Shown: positions 56,579-64,000 of the stretch, piece by piece | Numbering within the stretch: position 1 is the first letter of the stretch | How the letters are laid out: every line of letters begins with the position of its first letter | Assembly (NCBI RefSeq): GCF_030163795.1 | Contig: NZ_JASJOF010000001.1 | Coordinates: 372,001 to 436,000, forward strand | Length of the DNA stretch: 64,000 nucleotides | DNA from: Roseicyclus marinus | GTDB lineage: Bacteria; Pseudomonadota; Alphaproteobacteria; Rhodobacterales; Rhodobacteraceae | Direction of reading: 5' to 3' | Made by a program: the position numbers and the translations under genes | The notes under the pieces: model-generated | Seen by the model: the letters and a program-made list of their open reading frames with translations, nothing else | What the model was told of the DNA's origin: nothing | Databases searched by the model: none

Positions 56579-57496
56579 ATGGATATCCTGTTTGTGGCGC
56601 TTGGCCTTGCCCTGCTTCTGGGCGGGGGTGAGGGATTGGTGCGCGGCGGCGTGGCGCTGGCCACGCGGATGCGGCTGCCCATGGCGGTCGTTGGTGCGGT
56701 CGTTCTGGGCTTCGGCACCTCCATGCCCGAGATGCTGACCTCGCTGTCTGCCGCCCTTGCGGGTGCGCCGGGCATTGCCATCGGCAATGTGCTGGGCTCC
56801 AACATCGCCAACATCCTCCTGATCCTCGGGCTGGCCGCCCTGATCGCGCCCGTGACCGCCGAGGCGGCCGGGACGGAAGATCGCCTCTGGCTGATCTTCG
56901 CCACCTTGATGGGGATCGGCGTGATCCTTGTCGGCGCCACCGTGGGCCGGATCGAAGGGGCGATCCTGCTCGCCGCCCTCGCGCTCTACATCTGGCGGCA
57001 ATTGGGGCGCGATGGCAGCGCGGAACCCGTCCCCGAGATCGTGATGGGTGTGGCCCCGATGCTGGTCTACATCCTTGGCGGGCTGGCCACGCTGATCGCG
57101 GGCGCATGGCTTCTGGTCGAGGGCGCGACAGGCATCGCACGCGCCATCGGCATCAGCGAGACCGTGATCGGCCTGACCGTGGTGGCCGTCGGCACCTCCC
57201 TGCCGGAACTGGCCACCTCCGTCATCGCCGCCCGCCGGGGCGAGGCGGGTCTCGCGCTTGGCAATATCCTTGGCTCGAACGTGTTCAACATCCTCGCCAT
57301 TCTCGGCCTGACCGCCGTGATCGTGCCGATCCCGGTGCCCGATGCGCTGTCGCTCGTCGATCTGGCGCTTGTCGCAGGATCGGTCGCGCTCCTGCTGCTC
57401 TGTCTCGCAACGGGGCGGATCGGGCGCGGCGCGGGCGCAGGCTTCATCGCGGTCTACGCGGGCTACATCGGCTGGTTGGCGCTGGGCGCTGCCTGA
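56579..57496 (+). CDS. Calcium/sodium antiporter family protein (CaCA, YrbG-like)
   Basis: A 305-residue membrane protein with two inverted alpha repeats: GFGTSMPEMLTSLSAALAG with IAIGNVLGSNIANILLI, and AVGTSLPELATSVIAARRG with LALGNILGSNVFNILAI. These hold the ion-binding glutamates and asparagines. About ten hydrophobic segments. Ion specificity in prokaryotic members varies. The start ATG spans 56579-56581; upstream frame extension overlaps the previous gene and is not credible. Confidence 0.92.
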   Translation: MDILFVALGLALLLGGGEGLVRGGVALATRMRLPMAVVGAVVLGFGTSMPEMLTSLSAALAGAPGIAIGNVLGSNIANILLILGLAALIAPVTAEAAGTEDRLWLIFATLMGIGVILVGATVGRIEGAILLAALALYIWRQLGRDGSAEPVPEIVMGVAPMLVYILGGLATLIAGAWLLVEGATGIARAIGISETVIGLTVVAVGTSLPELATSVIAARRGEAGLALGNILGSNVFNILAILGLTAVIVPIPVPDALSLVDLALVAGSVALLLLCLATGRIGRGAGAGFIAVYAGYIGWLALGAA

Positions 57497-57607
57497 TTTT
57501 CAGGCAATACCGCGCCGGTCGCGGGCGGGCAGGGGGGCCGGATGTCGCGCCCCCTTGCAAGGTTGCGGGCGCGGCATACACTCAATGGTAACCAACAGGA
57601 GTCGTCC

Positions 57608-57916
57608 ATGCCCGACCATATCCGTTTCATCCTGCGTCACGCCGCCTTTGGCTTCGTCATCGCGCTCACCTTCGTGGGGATGCTTCTGGCCTTCGACGTG
57701 GGCGGGCTCTGGCATCTCGTGACCCACACCGTCGAGGGTCCGATCGCTCTCCTGATCCTTGTGGTCTTGTGCACCATCACCTTCGGCTCGGCCCAGATCG
57801 GTTACAAGATCATGACCATGGGCGAGGATGACGATGATCGCGGCGGCAAGCGTGACATGGCCCGCACCCGCGACGCGATCCCGATCCCGGTGCGCATCGA
57901 CGACCGCCGCCGCTGA
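57608..57916 (+). CDS. Small inner-membrane protein, two TM segments
   Basis: A 102-residue protein with two hydrophobic stretches (FGFVIALTFVGMLLAFDVGGL and PIALLILVVLCTITFGSAQIGY) and a charged, acidic cytoplasmic tail (MGEDDDDRGGKRD). ATG 57608 is preceded by AGGAG at good spacing. No family name recognised. A strong terminator follows 18 bp after its stop. Confidence 0.75.
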   Translation: MPDHIRFILRHAAFGFVIALTFVGMLLAFDVGGLWHLVTHTVEGPIALLILVVLCTITFGSAQIGYKIMTMGEDDDDRGGKRDMARTRDAIPIPVRIDDRRR

Positions 57917-57934
57917 ACCACCCCGCAATGACGA

Positions 57935-57964
57935 AAAACGCCGCCCCTCTCAGGGCGGCGTTTT
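57935..57964 (+). terminator. Intrinsic terminator, 12-bp stem
   Basis: AAAACGCCGCCC and GGGCGGCGTTTT arms enclose a 6-nt loop, with the T-run forming the end of the 3' arm. It follows the small membrane-protein gene and, being symmetric with an A-run on the left, could also work on the other strand. Confidence 0.9.
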
Positions 57965-58394
57965 CATGTGACGGGGACCGCAGCATCCGTGGAGGCGTTA
58001 ATTCCCGAGGACCTGTTTATACAGGTGGGCGCCAGGTAATCGAACCAGGATCCGATCAGAGCCAGCTCCCTCGGAAATGCTTAAGGCCACCGGAATTTTG
58101 CCACAGGCACGGGACGAGCAGATCCGTCACCACCGCAGATAGGGTCGGTCGGGGATTCTGGCAAGACCAAGGCCTCGCCTTGCCTTTGTTCCGCAAATGT
58201 TCCATGCTTGCGAGCAAGATTGACAACAGCCTTGAATGAATTTGCGCCTTTTACATCGCGGGAACTGTGGCGGCTCGTGCGCTACAGGCTCCAAGAGCCA
58301 AATCGTCAGCGCCTGCTCGCCCTGCACAAGCTGGCGGCTGTCCACGGCAATGGCTAGGGTTGCAATATCGAGCATGCTCAACCTCGGAGGATCG
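57965..58394. other. 430-bp gap with a hairpin and a possible decayed phage-type reading frame
   Basis: Near the left end ACCTGT/ACAGGT (58011-58026) forms a 6-bp stem with loop TTAT. On the minus strand 58381-58127 there is an 84-codon frame whose beginning (MLDIATLAIAVDSRQLVQGE) resembles the opening of phage tail tape-measure proteins, but the rest does not, so a decayed prophage scrap is only a possibility. GC is lower than around it. Confidence 0.3.
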
Positions 58395-58685
58395 ATGCGA
58401 TTTGTGATCTTGGCCGCGATCTTGGCGGCTTCACCGGCGGCGGCTCAGAACGAGCCGTGCGAAGCGGTGCGCGACTTGGCTATGCTGCTTGCCACAAGTG
58501 GCACGACAGTCCTTGAAGCTGCCCGTGAGGCCGGAAACGCTGCCAGTGTCGACCGCTTACTTGATGGCGAGACCGAACGGATGGCCGTTGTTGTTGAAAG
58601 GGCGACAACGGTAGCCACCACCATGGCAGACGCCATGGAACAGGCTATGGCCATCGTCCAGCGTTCCGGCTGCGTCAGGAACTGA
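58395..58685 (+). CDS. Small secreted protein
   Basis: A 96-residue protein with a signal peptide (MRFVILAAILAASPAAAQ, residues 1-18). The mature part has one cysteine near its start (NEPCEAVRD) and one near its end (RSGCVRN), probably a disulfide, and is otherwise helical. ATG 58395 follows GGAGG. No family recognised. It is convergent with the weak frame at 58675-58980, overlapping it by 11 bp. Confidence 0.65.
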   Translation: MRFVILAAILAASPAAAQNEPCEAVRDLAMLLATSGTTVLEAAREAGNAASVDRLLDGETERMAVVVERATTVATTMADAMEQAMAIVQRSGCVRN

Positions 58686-58980
58686 CCACATCCCACGGCG
58701 CGATCCCCAAAACGTCCCGGCCAATCCGAAGCCCCGTCAGATACGCTTCCGACATGTCTCGAACCAACCGGCGCTCTGCCTCTGTCGTCCATGGACAGCC
58801 CGCCCCGATCTCCGCAAACCGCAATGGGCCAATGCCCAAGCCAGGAATGATCTCTATCCGCCCCAGATCGGTCCAGCCGTCACGAGGTAGAAACCGGCAT
58901 CCACAGGCGCCAGAGGTGGCTCCTGCCCCATGCTCCGCTTGTGTTGCTCCCATCTGCTCCTCGGCCCGTTCTCGGGCCAC
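58675..58980 (-). CDS. Possible hypothetical protein (weak)
   Basis: A 101-codon frame. The C-terminal 65 residues (LGRIEIIPGLGIGPLRFAEIG, then RRLVRDMSEAYLTGLRIGRDVLG) look protein-like with a normal residue mix, whereas the first 30 residues do not. It may start later than 58980 or be a fragment. No ribosome site decides. Included because nothing else explains 58690-58980. Confidence 0.35.
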   Translation of the reverse strand: MARERAEEQMGATQAEHGAGATSGACGCRFLPRDGWTDLGRIEIIPGLGIGPLRFAEIGAGCPWTTEAERRLVRDMSEAYLTGLRIGRDVLGIAPWDVVSS

Positions 58981-58994
58981 TCGTAAGGTGCCCT

Positions 58995-59453
58995 ATGTTC
59001 GACCCGCCCCCCCATGCCCCCGACGCGCTCGCCCCCGGCCAGCTTTTGGCGCGGGGCGTCTGCCGTCACTTGCGCGGTCATGATTTCGTGACACTCCCCG
59101 AATTCACCCCCGAACGCGGCAAGCGGCTCGACGTGATGGCGCTCGGCCCCAAGGGGGAGCTTTGGGTGATCGAATGCAAATCCTCCCGCGCCGATTTCAC
59201 CTCGGACGCCAAGTGGGAAGGGTATCTGGAATGGGGCGACCGGTATTTCTGGGCGGTGGACGAGGGCTTTCCGACCGATCTATTGCCCGAGGGCACGGGG
59301 CTCATCATCGCCGATGCCTATGACGCGGAAATCCTGCGCATGGGCCCCGAGGTGAAGCTGCCGCCCGCCCGGCGCAAGGCCGTGACCCAGCGCTTCGCCC
59401 GCCACGCGGCGCTACGCCTGCAATCCCTGCGCGATCCGGGTCTGGTGCTGTAA
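58995..59453 (+). CDS. mmcB: MmcB family DNA repair protein
   Basis: A 152-residue protein of the MmcB family. RGKRLDVMALGPKGELWVIECKSSRADFTSD near residue 45 is the nuclease-like core (aspartate then E-x-K), followed by KWEGYLEWGDRYFWAVDEGFP. In Caulobacter mmcB is a damage-induced gene linked to the mitomycin C response, so a repair role is expected. ATG 58995 gives the known short N-terminus. It ends 3 bp from the convergent small gene at 59457. Confidence 0.88.
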   Translation: MFDPPPHAPDALAPGQLLARGVCRHLRGHDFVTLPEFTPERGKRLDVMALGPKGELWVIECKSSRADFTSDAKWEGYLEWGDRYFWAVDEGFPTDLLPEGTGLIIADAYDAEILRMGPEVKLPPARRKAVTQRFARHAALRLQSLRDPGLVL

Positions 59454-59456
59454 CGA

Positions 59457-59654
59457 TCAGCGCGACTTCTTGCCCATCGCGCGGGCCGCCGCCGCCGCCG
59501 CGCGCAATTCCTCGGCGATCTCCTCGGCCTCTTCCGGGTCGAAATCGAGCGGCAGGTCGATCCCGTCCCCCTCGACATAGATCCTGACCATGCCAAGCGT
59601 CGTCGGCCCGATCTGCAAATTCGCCGCCATATCGCTTTCGCTGTTGATGCCCAT
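59457..59654 (-). CDS. Small conserved protein, probably DUF6324 type
   Basis: A 65-residue protein: GINSESDMAANLQIGPTTLG, then MVRIYVEGDGIDLPLDFDPEEAEEIAEELRAAA. The short beta/alpha layout, acidic helix and basic end (MGKKSR) match a small family of alphaproteobacterial proteins I believe is DUF6324. ATG 59654 was chosen; upstream frame overlaps the divergent acetyltransferase. Function unknown. Confidence 0.75.
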   Translation of the reverse strand: MGINSESDMAANLQIGPTTLGMVRIYVEGDGIDLPLDFDPEEAEEIAEELRAAAAAARAMGKKSR

Positions 59655-59694
59655 CGGTCCCATCTCCAAGACTGAGGACCGGAGGTAGCGGCAG

Positions 59695-60192
59695 ATGGCG
59701 CTTTCTGCAAGCGAGGTGGTGCTCGACACCCTGCGCATCGGCGATGCGGGCTGGCTGATCCAGCGCCACGCCGAACTTTACGCCACCGAGGCGGGCTTTG
59801 ACGCCAGCTTCGAACCGCTCGTCGCCCGCATCCTGGCCGATTTCCTCGATCATCACGACCCGCCCCGCGAACGCGGCTGGATCGCGCGGATTGGTGCCCG
59901 CCGCCTCGGCTCCATTTTCTGCGTGCAGGGGCCCGCGCCCGATACCGCCAAACTGCGCCTCTTCCTGCTGGAACCCGAGGTGCGGGGGATCTGCCTTGGC
60001 CAACGCCTGCTCGACACCTGCATGGAATTCGCGCGTGGGGCGGGCTATGGCCAGATGACGCTCTGGACCCATGAAAGCCACCGTGCCGCTTGCGCGCTTT
60101 ATGCCCGCAACGGCTTTGCCTGCATCGCCTCGAAACCCGTTCACAGCTTCGGGCAGGACCTCGTGGAACAGGAATGGACCCGCCCGCTTTGA
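59695..60192 (+). CDS. GNAT family N-acetyltransferase
   Basis: A 165-residue acetyltransferase. LRLFLLEPEVRGICLGQRLLDTCMEFARGAGY near residues 88-120 contains the acetyl-CoA pyrophosphate loop (R-G-x-x-L-G), and THESHRAACALYARNGFACIASKPVHSFGQDLVEQEW is the C-terminal arm. This layout is common in proteins fused to or paired with MarR regulators, though no regulator is adjacent. Substrate unknown. Confidence 0.88.
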   Translation: MALSASEVVLDTLRIGDAGWLIQRHAELYATEAGFDASFEPLVARILADFLDHHDPPRERGWIARIGARRLGSIFCVQGPAPDTAKLRLFLLEPEVRGICLGQRLLDTCMEFARGAGYGQMTLWTHESHRAACALYARNGFACIASKPVHSFGQDLVEQEWTRPL

Positions 60193-60257
60193 GGGCGCGC
60201 CTGACCCCTTGCAATCCTCGGCCCCCGGCGCTATCCCCCGCGCCAGACGCAAGTTGT

Positions 60258-60334
60258 GCCGGCGTAGCTCAGTTGGTTAGAGCGCCTGATTGTGGATCAG
60301 GAGGTCCCCCGTTCGAGCCGGGGCGCTGGTACCA
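60258..60334 (+). tRNA. tRNA-His (anticodon GTG)
   Basis: A 77-nt tRNA with encoded CCA. Acceptor GCCGGCG pairs with CGCTGGT (two G-U pairs), the D arm is GCTC...GAGC, the anticodon arm CCTGA/TCAGG encloses TTGTGGA (GTG anticodon), and the T arm is CCCCG-TTCGAGC-CGGGG. Base -1 is T, so no G-1 is encoded, and the discriminator is A73, the unusual identity set known for many alphaproteobacteria. Confidence 0.95.
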
Positions 60335-60341
60335 TCCCCCC

Positions 60342-60662
60342 TCACTCGACAGGTATCTCGCGCAACAGCGCCCGGCTTTCGCCGTCGAAAACCCGGATCA
60401 CCGCATCATCCCCCACGACGACGACGCGTCCGTCGATCACGCTGATCCCGACCAATCCGACCCCCTCGGGCAGCACGAAATCGCCCGGCGCGATCACCAC
60501 GGGTGCGCTTTCCGCGTTCAACCGGATGACAAGCACCGCGCTGATCGCTAGAACCCCGCCGATCATCGTCACGGTCAGAACCGTCACAAGCCGCTTCAGC
60601 CAGCGCAGCTGAGGGGGCAGATCGCCCCCGGCGCCCGAGGTTTCAGGAGGCTCCACGCCCAT
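60342..60662 (-). CDS. DUF6476-like small membrane protein
   Basis: A 106-residue protein with one hydrophobic segment (LVTVLTVTMIGGVLAISAVLVI, residues about 26-48) preceded by LPPQLRWLKR and followed by a periplasmic beta-rich part (APGDFVLPEGVGLVGISVIDGRVVVVGDDAVIRVFD). This matches small membrane proteins I believe are DUF6476. Its ATG (60660-60662) overlaps the divergent rluD ATG (60661-60663) in the four bases CATG. It ends 7 bp from tRNA-His on the other strand. Confidence 0.75.
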   Translation of the reverse strand: MGVEPPETSGAGGDLPPQLRWLKRLVTVLTVTMIGGVLAISAVLVIRLNAESAPVVIAPGDFVLPEGVGLVGISVIDGRVVVVGDDAVIRVFDGESRALLREIPVE

Positions 60663-61680
60663 GCCCACCCATATCGTGACGGTCGAAATCGGGCCGGACC
60701 CGGCCCCGCGCCTTGATAAGGCACTGGCCCGCGATGTGCCAGAGGAGGCGCATCTGAGCCGCTCGCGCCTCATGCGCCTGATCGCGGACGGGGCCGTGCG
60801 CCTGAACGGCACCCCCGTCACCGACCCCCGCGCCAAGGTGGCCGAGGGCGATGTGATCGCCATCACGGTCGAGGAATCCGTCGATGTCGAAACCGCGCCC
60901 GAAAACATCGCGCTCGACATCCGCCACGAAGACGCCGACCTGATCGTCATCAACAAGCCCGCGGGCATGGTCGTCCATCCCGCCCCCGGCTCGCCCGGCG
61001 GCACGCTCGTGAACGCGCTCCTCCATCATTTCGGCGGCAACCTCTCGGGCGTCGGCGGTGAAAAACGCCCCGGCATCGTCCATCGCATCGACAAGGATAC
61101 ATCGGGTCTGCTCGTCGTGGCGAAATCGGATGCCGCCCACCACGGGCTTGCCGATCAATTCGCCGCCCATACCGTCGACCGCGAATATACCGCGCTCTGC
61201 CACGGTCTGCCCGATGCCGCCGATCCGCGCCTGAACGGGGTCAAGGGCGTGAATTTCGAACCCGGCGCCATCCTCAAGATCACGACACAACTCGCCCGCC
61301 ACAAGACCGACCGCCAGCGTCAGGCGGTTCTGTTCCAAGGCGGCCGCCACGCCGTCACCCGCGTCCGGGTCGAAGAACCGCTCGGCCCCGTCACCCGCGT
61401 GACCTGTCGGCTGGAAACCGGGCGCACCCACCAGATCCGCGTCCACATGGCCCATGTCGGCCATGCCCTCGTCGGCGATCCGGTCTACGGCGGGCGGCGC
61501 AAGGTGTCGGACAAGACGCTGGGGACGGATCTGGCCGAGCGCATCAACAGCTTTCCCCGGCAGGCGCTCCATGCCGCACGTCTGGGATTCGTCCATCCCG
61601 TGACGGGCGATGAGATGTCGTTCGAGGCCGATCTGCCCACCGACATGGCCGAGCTGATCGAGGCGCTGCGCGCGCTCTAA
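60661..61680 (+). CDS. rluD: RluA family pseudouridine synthase, RluD type
   Basis: A 339-residue rRNA pseudouridine synthase. An S4 RNA-binding domain (LSRSRLMRLIADGAVRLNGTPV) covers residues about 30-80. The catalytic motif is VHRIDKDTSGLLVVAKSD near residue 139 with the active aspartate. TGRTHQIRVHMAHVGHALVGDPVYG near residue 255 is the RluA-family signature. GGAGG lies 10 bp upstream of ATG 60661. By family it modifies 23S rRNA helix 69. Confidence 0.92.
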   Translation: MPTHIVTVEIGPDPAPRLDKALARDVPEEAHLSRSRLMRLIADGAVRLNGTPVTDPRAKVAEGDVIAITVEESVDVETAPENIALDIRHEDADLIVINKPAGMVVHPAPGSPGGTLVNALLHHFGGNLSGVGGEKRPGIVHRIDKDTSGLLVVAKSDAAHHGLADQFAAHTVDREYTALCHGLPDAADPRLNGVKGVNFEPGAILKITTQLARHKTDRQRQAVLFQGGRHAVTRVRVEEPLGPVTRVTCRLETGRTHQIRVHMAHVGHALVGDPVYGGRRKVSDKTLGTDLAERINSFPRQALHAARLGFVHPVTGDEMSFEADLPTDMAELIEALRAL

Positions 61681-62333
61681 TCCCGCGCGATGCGCGCCCC
61701 GAACAGCAGCACCAGCGCGAACCAGCTTTCCGCGATCAGCGCCACGCCATAGGCGGGCTGCACCATCGCGTTCCACTCAGGTGCCGCGATGCGCGTGACG
61801 CTGCCTGCGACATAGACCAGCGCCGCCGCCGCCAGCAAATAGGGCAGGGCGCGTGGCACCCATCCCGATCGCGCCAAAAGCCACGCGGTCAGCCCGGTGT
61901 TCACCGCGAACAGGATCAGCCCAAGGTCATAGCCGATGCCATGCACCTCCATCAGGGCCCGGATCAACCCGGCCTCCACCATACCGCCGCGCAGGGCCAG
62001 CGCATCGACCGCCACCAGCGCCAGCAGGCTTGCCGCGATCACCGCCGCCTGCATCAGCCGGAACACCATCGCCCCCAGCGCCACGGGCTCCGAAACAAAA
62101 CGCAACAGCCGGTACAGCAAGATCGCCAGCGCCACATCGGCCACGATCATCCCGACATCGAGCAAGATCGCCCCCCGCAACAGCCCCGGCGCAGCAAGGA
62201 TCGCGTCCAACACACCCTCCGCCGTGCCGGGCGCAAGCAGAGGACCACGAAACACCAGTTCCGCGCTCATCCCGCACAAGATGATGACGACATAGAGGCA
62301 TCCGGCGATGCGCGCTTGGGTTTTGGCAGGCAT
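61677..62333 (-). CDS. DUF4386-like membrane protein
   Basis: A 218-residue protein with about six hydrophobic segments; it opens KTQARIAGCLYVVIILCGM then SAELVFRGPLLAPGTA, the DUF4386 pattern, and has MEVHGIGYDLGLILFAVNTGL in the second half. ATG 62333 follows AAAGGAGG. Its stop overlaps the convergent rluD stop by 3 bp. Function unknown. Confidence 0.85.
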   Translation of the reverse strand: MPAKTQARIAGCLYVVIILCGMSAELVFRGPLLAPGTAEGVLDAILAAPGLLRGAILLDVGMIVADVALAILLYRLLRFVSEPVALGAMVFRLMQAAVIAASLLALVAVDALALRGGMVEAGLIRALMEVHGIGYDLGLILFAVNTGLTAWLLARSGWVPRALPYLLAAAALVYVAGSVTRIAAPEWNAMVQPAYGVALIAESWFALVLLFGARIARD

Positions 62334-62474
62334 CCTGCCTCCTTTCCCATTCGGGCCGCGCCGTTCGCATCGGCCTTGAAACATGTGCACACATGCACGT
62401 GAAATCACGGTAACGCGACTTGCTGTTCGCAGCCGCAAGATGCACATTCTGAACCGAAACGTTCACTTCGGCTC

Positions 62475-62504
62475 TTGACGAAAAGTTAATGCGGTTTACA
62501 TAAT
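62475..62504 (+). promoter_or_regulatory. rpoH: Probable sigma-70 promoter of rpoH
   Basis: TTGACG at 62475-62480 and CATAAT at 62499-62504 are separated by 18 bp, 28 bp before the rpoH start. The CTTGA overlapping the -35 could also serve a heat-shock sigma, so a mixed promoter is possible. Confidence 0.6.
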
Positions 62505-62531
62505 CCGCAAGAGGAGCCTAACAGGGGGTCC

Positions 62532-63434
62532 ATGCCCATGTCGACCTATGCAAATCTCCCGGCCCCGTCGCCGGAACAGGGACTGAACCGCTATCTTCAG
62601 GAGATCCGCAAGTTCCCGATGCTGGAACCCGAGCAGGAATACATGCTCGCCAAGCGTTGGGTCGAGGATCAAGACACCGCTGCCGCCCACCAGCTCGTCA
62701 CGAGCCACCTGCGCTTGGCCGCCAAGCTTGCCATGGGCTACCGCGGCTACGGCCTACCGCAGGCCGAGGTGATTTCCGAGGCGAACGTGGGCCTGATGCA
62801 GGCCGTCAAGCGTTTCGATCCCGAAAAGGGCTTTCGCCTTGCGACCTACGCCATGTGGTGGATCCGCGCCTCGATCCAGGAATACATCCTGCGGTCCTGG
62901 TCCTTGGTGAAACTCGGCACGACCTCCGCGCAGAAAAAACTCTTCTTCAACCTGCGCAAGGCCAAGGCCCGCATCGGCGCGCTGGAAGAGGGCGATCTGC
63001 GCCCCGAAAACGTCGCGCGCATCGCCCATGATCTCGGCGTGACCGAGGACGAGGTGATCTCGATGAACCGGCGTCTGTCGGGCGGCGACGCCTCGCTCAA
63101 CGCCACCATCGGGTCGGATGACGACGGGTCGGCCCAATGGCAGGACTGGCTCGAGGACGAAGGCGCCAATCAGGCGTCCGATTACGCCGAACGCGACGAA
63201 TACGACCAGCGCATGGCGCTCATGTCCAAGGCGCTCGATGTGTTGAACGAACGCGAGCGCGATATCCTGACCCAGCGCCGCTTGCAGGATGAACCCGTCA
63301 CGCTTGAGGATCTGTCCACGGTCTACAACGTCAGCCGCGAACGCATCCGCCAGATCGAAGTGCGCGCCTTCGAAAAGCTGCAAAAGCGGATGCGCGACCT
63401 CGCCCGCGAACAGGGCATGTTGGCCACCGCCTGA
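62532..63434 (+). CDS. rpoH: Heat-shock sigma factor RpoH (sigma-32)
   Basis: A 300-residue sigma-32. Region 2 has LRLAAKLAMGYRGYGLPQAEVISEANVGLMQAV and YAMWWIRASIQEYILRSWSLVK, and the RpoH box is QKKLFFNLRKAKARI near residue 135. Region 4 ends with [21 protein letters not shown]. Start ATG 62532 or 62538 (MSTYANLPAPSPEQG) are both plausible. Many relatives carry two rpoH genes; only this one is in the window. Followed by a strong terminator. Confidence 0.95.
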   Translation: MPMSTYANLPAPSPEQGLNRYLQEIRKFPMLEPEQEYMLAKRWVEDQDTAAAHQLVTSHLRLAAKLAMGYRGYGLPQAEVISEANVGLMQAVKRFDPEKGFRLATYAMWWIRASIQEYILRSWSLVKLGTTSAQKKLFFNLRKAKARIGALEEGDLRPENVARIAHDLGVTEDEVISMNRRLSGGDASLNATIGSDDDGSAQWQDWLEDEGANQASDYAERDEYDQRMALMSKALDVLNERERDILTQRRLQDEPVTLEDLSTVYNVSRERIRQIEVRAFEKLQKRMRDLAREQGMLATA

Positions 63435-63457
63435 CGGTCGCCTTCTGCCCGACATGC

Positions 63458-63498
63458 CGCCGCCCCGGGTCCTCCCCCCGCGGGCGGCGGTTTTGTTT
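63458..63498 (+). terminator. Intrinsic terminator of rpoH
   Basis: CCGCCGCCC and GGGCGGCGG arms around a 16-nt loop, followed by TTTTGTTT, 24 bp after the rpoH stop. Confidence 0.85.
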
Positions 63499-63621
63499 CC
63501 AAGACGTGAACGATTAACCAGCGTCTTGAGGGACTGTTCATGTTTGCCCGGAAAATTTAACCTTTCGGCAAGACATTCGGGGCCTTTTCAACACCTGCCG
63601 CCCCGCGCTAGCCCTGTTGCC

Positions 63622-64000
63622 ATGACACGCGATCACATCCGATGGGGCATCCTTGGCGCCTCGGGCTTTGCCCGCAAGACCATGGCCCCCGCGATCAACG
63701 AGGCGCGCCGGTCGCGCCTTGCCGCCATCGCCACCCGCGACCCGGCCCGCGCCGCGCCCTTTGCCGCCATCGCGCCCGGTCTCAAAATTCATCAATCTTA
63801 TGAGGCCCTTCTGGCCGATCCTGAGATTGACGCCGTCTATATCCCGCTGCCCAACGCGCTCCATGTGGACTGGTCGATCCGCGCCGCCGAGGCGGGAAAA
63901 GCCGTGCTCTGCGAAAAGCCCATCGCACTGAAATCAAGCGATTTCAAAGACTTGATCGCTGCCCGCGACAAAAGCGGCCAGATCATCGCCGAAGCCTGGA
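63622..64000 (+). CDS. Gfo/Idh/MocA family oxidoreductase, partial (runs off the window)
   Basis: The first 126 codons of an NAD(P)-dependent oxidoreductase. IRWGILGASGFARKTMAPAI is the Rossmann motif, and DAVYIPLPNALHVDWSIRAAEAGKAVLCEKPIALKSSD holds the family EKP motif. The frame is open to the window end, so the substrate domain and length are unknown. The 123-bp upstream gap after the rpoH terminator should hold its promoter. Confidence 0.88.
   Translation, partial: MTRDHIRWGILGASGFARKTMAPAINEARRSRLAAIATRDPARAAPFAAIAPGLKIHQSYEALLADPEIDAVYIPLPNALHVDWSIRAAEAGKAVLCEKPIALKSSDFKDLIAARDKSGQIIAEAW

Noticed and set aside
58028-58060. T-arm-like GGTTCGATT on the minus strand
   Set aside because: The flanking bases do not pair as a T stem and no acceptor or anticodon arm can be drawn; not a tRNA or tmRNA end.

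Overview
This high-GC window comes from an alphaproteobacterium, most likely Rhodobacteraceae (Roseobacter/Paracoccus type). The grounds are gene content and order: dnaG-rpoD, soxBDAG, nrdR-ribD, ribB-ribH-nusB, PCu(A)C next to a DUF2946-like protein, a Hint-tailed RTX protein, and a tRNA-His with A73 and no encoded G-1. Most of it is core chromosome, densely packed, with many 4-bp stop/start overlaps (ATGA or GTGA).

Layout: 0-8 kb holds a type III PLP decarboxylase (ornithine decarboxylase type) divergent from an Lrp/AsnC regulator, an FAD oxidoreductase-SelD fusion, hrpB and meaB, followed by GTAG-footed palindromes. 8-13 kb holds hlyU, an unrecognised possible PD-(D/E)XK protein coupled to rpoD, then rpoD and dnaG. 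13-18.5 kb is the heterotetrameric sarcosine oxidase operon. 18.6-21.4 kb is a three-gene TadE/TadG-like operon. 21.6-26 kb has glutamate dehydrogenase, pirin, a hydrolase and two small proteins. 26-31.2 kb is the accessory stretch: a REP-associated tyrosine transposase (RAYT) carrying REP palindromes inside its own reading frame, a low-GC P63C-domain gene behind an operator-like repeat cluster, the core gene lepA, and an unrecognised 368-residue protein.

31-45 kb holds a low-molecular-weight phosphatase, a sirtuin, a copper chaperone pair, a 1449-residue RTX/Hint protein, a TPP-riboswitch-controlled thiM-thiE-thiD-SDR operon, a DMT exporter, an acetamidase/formamidase and rpmB. 45-57 kb is the nrdR-ribD ... 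ribE-ribB-ribH-nusB riboflavin cluster, split by a three-gene capsule export module (kpsS, OPX protein, kpsC). 57-64 kb has an antiporter, small membrane and secreted proteins, mmcB, tRNA-His, DUF6476-like/rluD with overlapping divergent start codons, a DUF4386-like protein, rpoH and the start of a Gfo/Idh/MocA oxidoreductase.

The most notable signal is the RAYT/REP system. Two loci 19 kb apart share the same layout: a solo GTAG-footed palindrome followed by an inverted pair (REPIN-like) spanning exactly 108 bp. One locus lies at the end of meaB, where the GTAG foot supplies the meaB stop codon. The other is read through in frame inside the RAYT gene. No CRISPR array, rRNA or complete prophage was seen.
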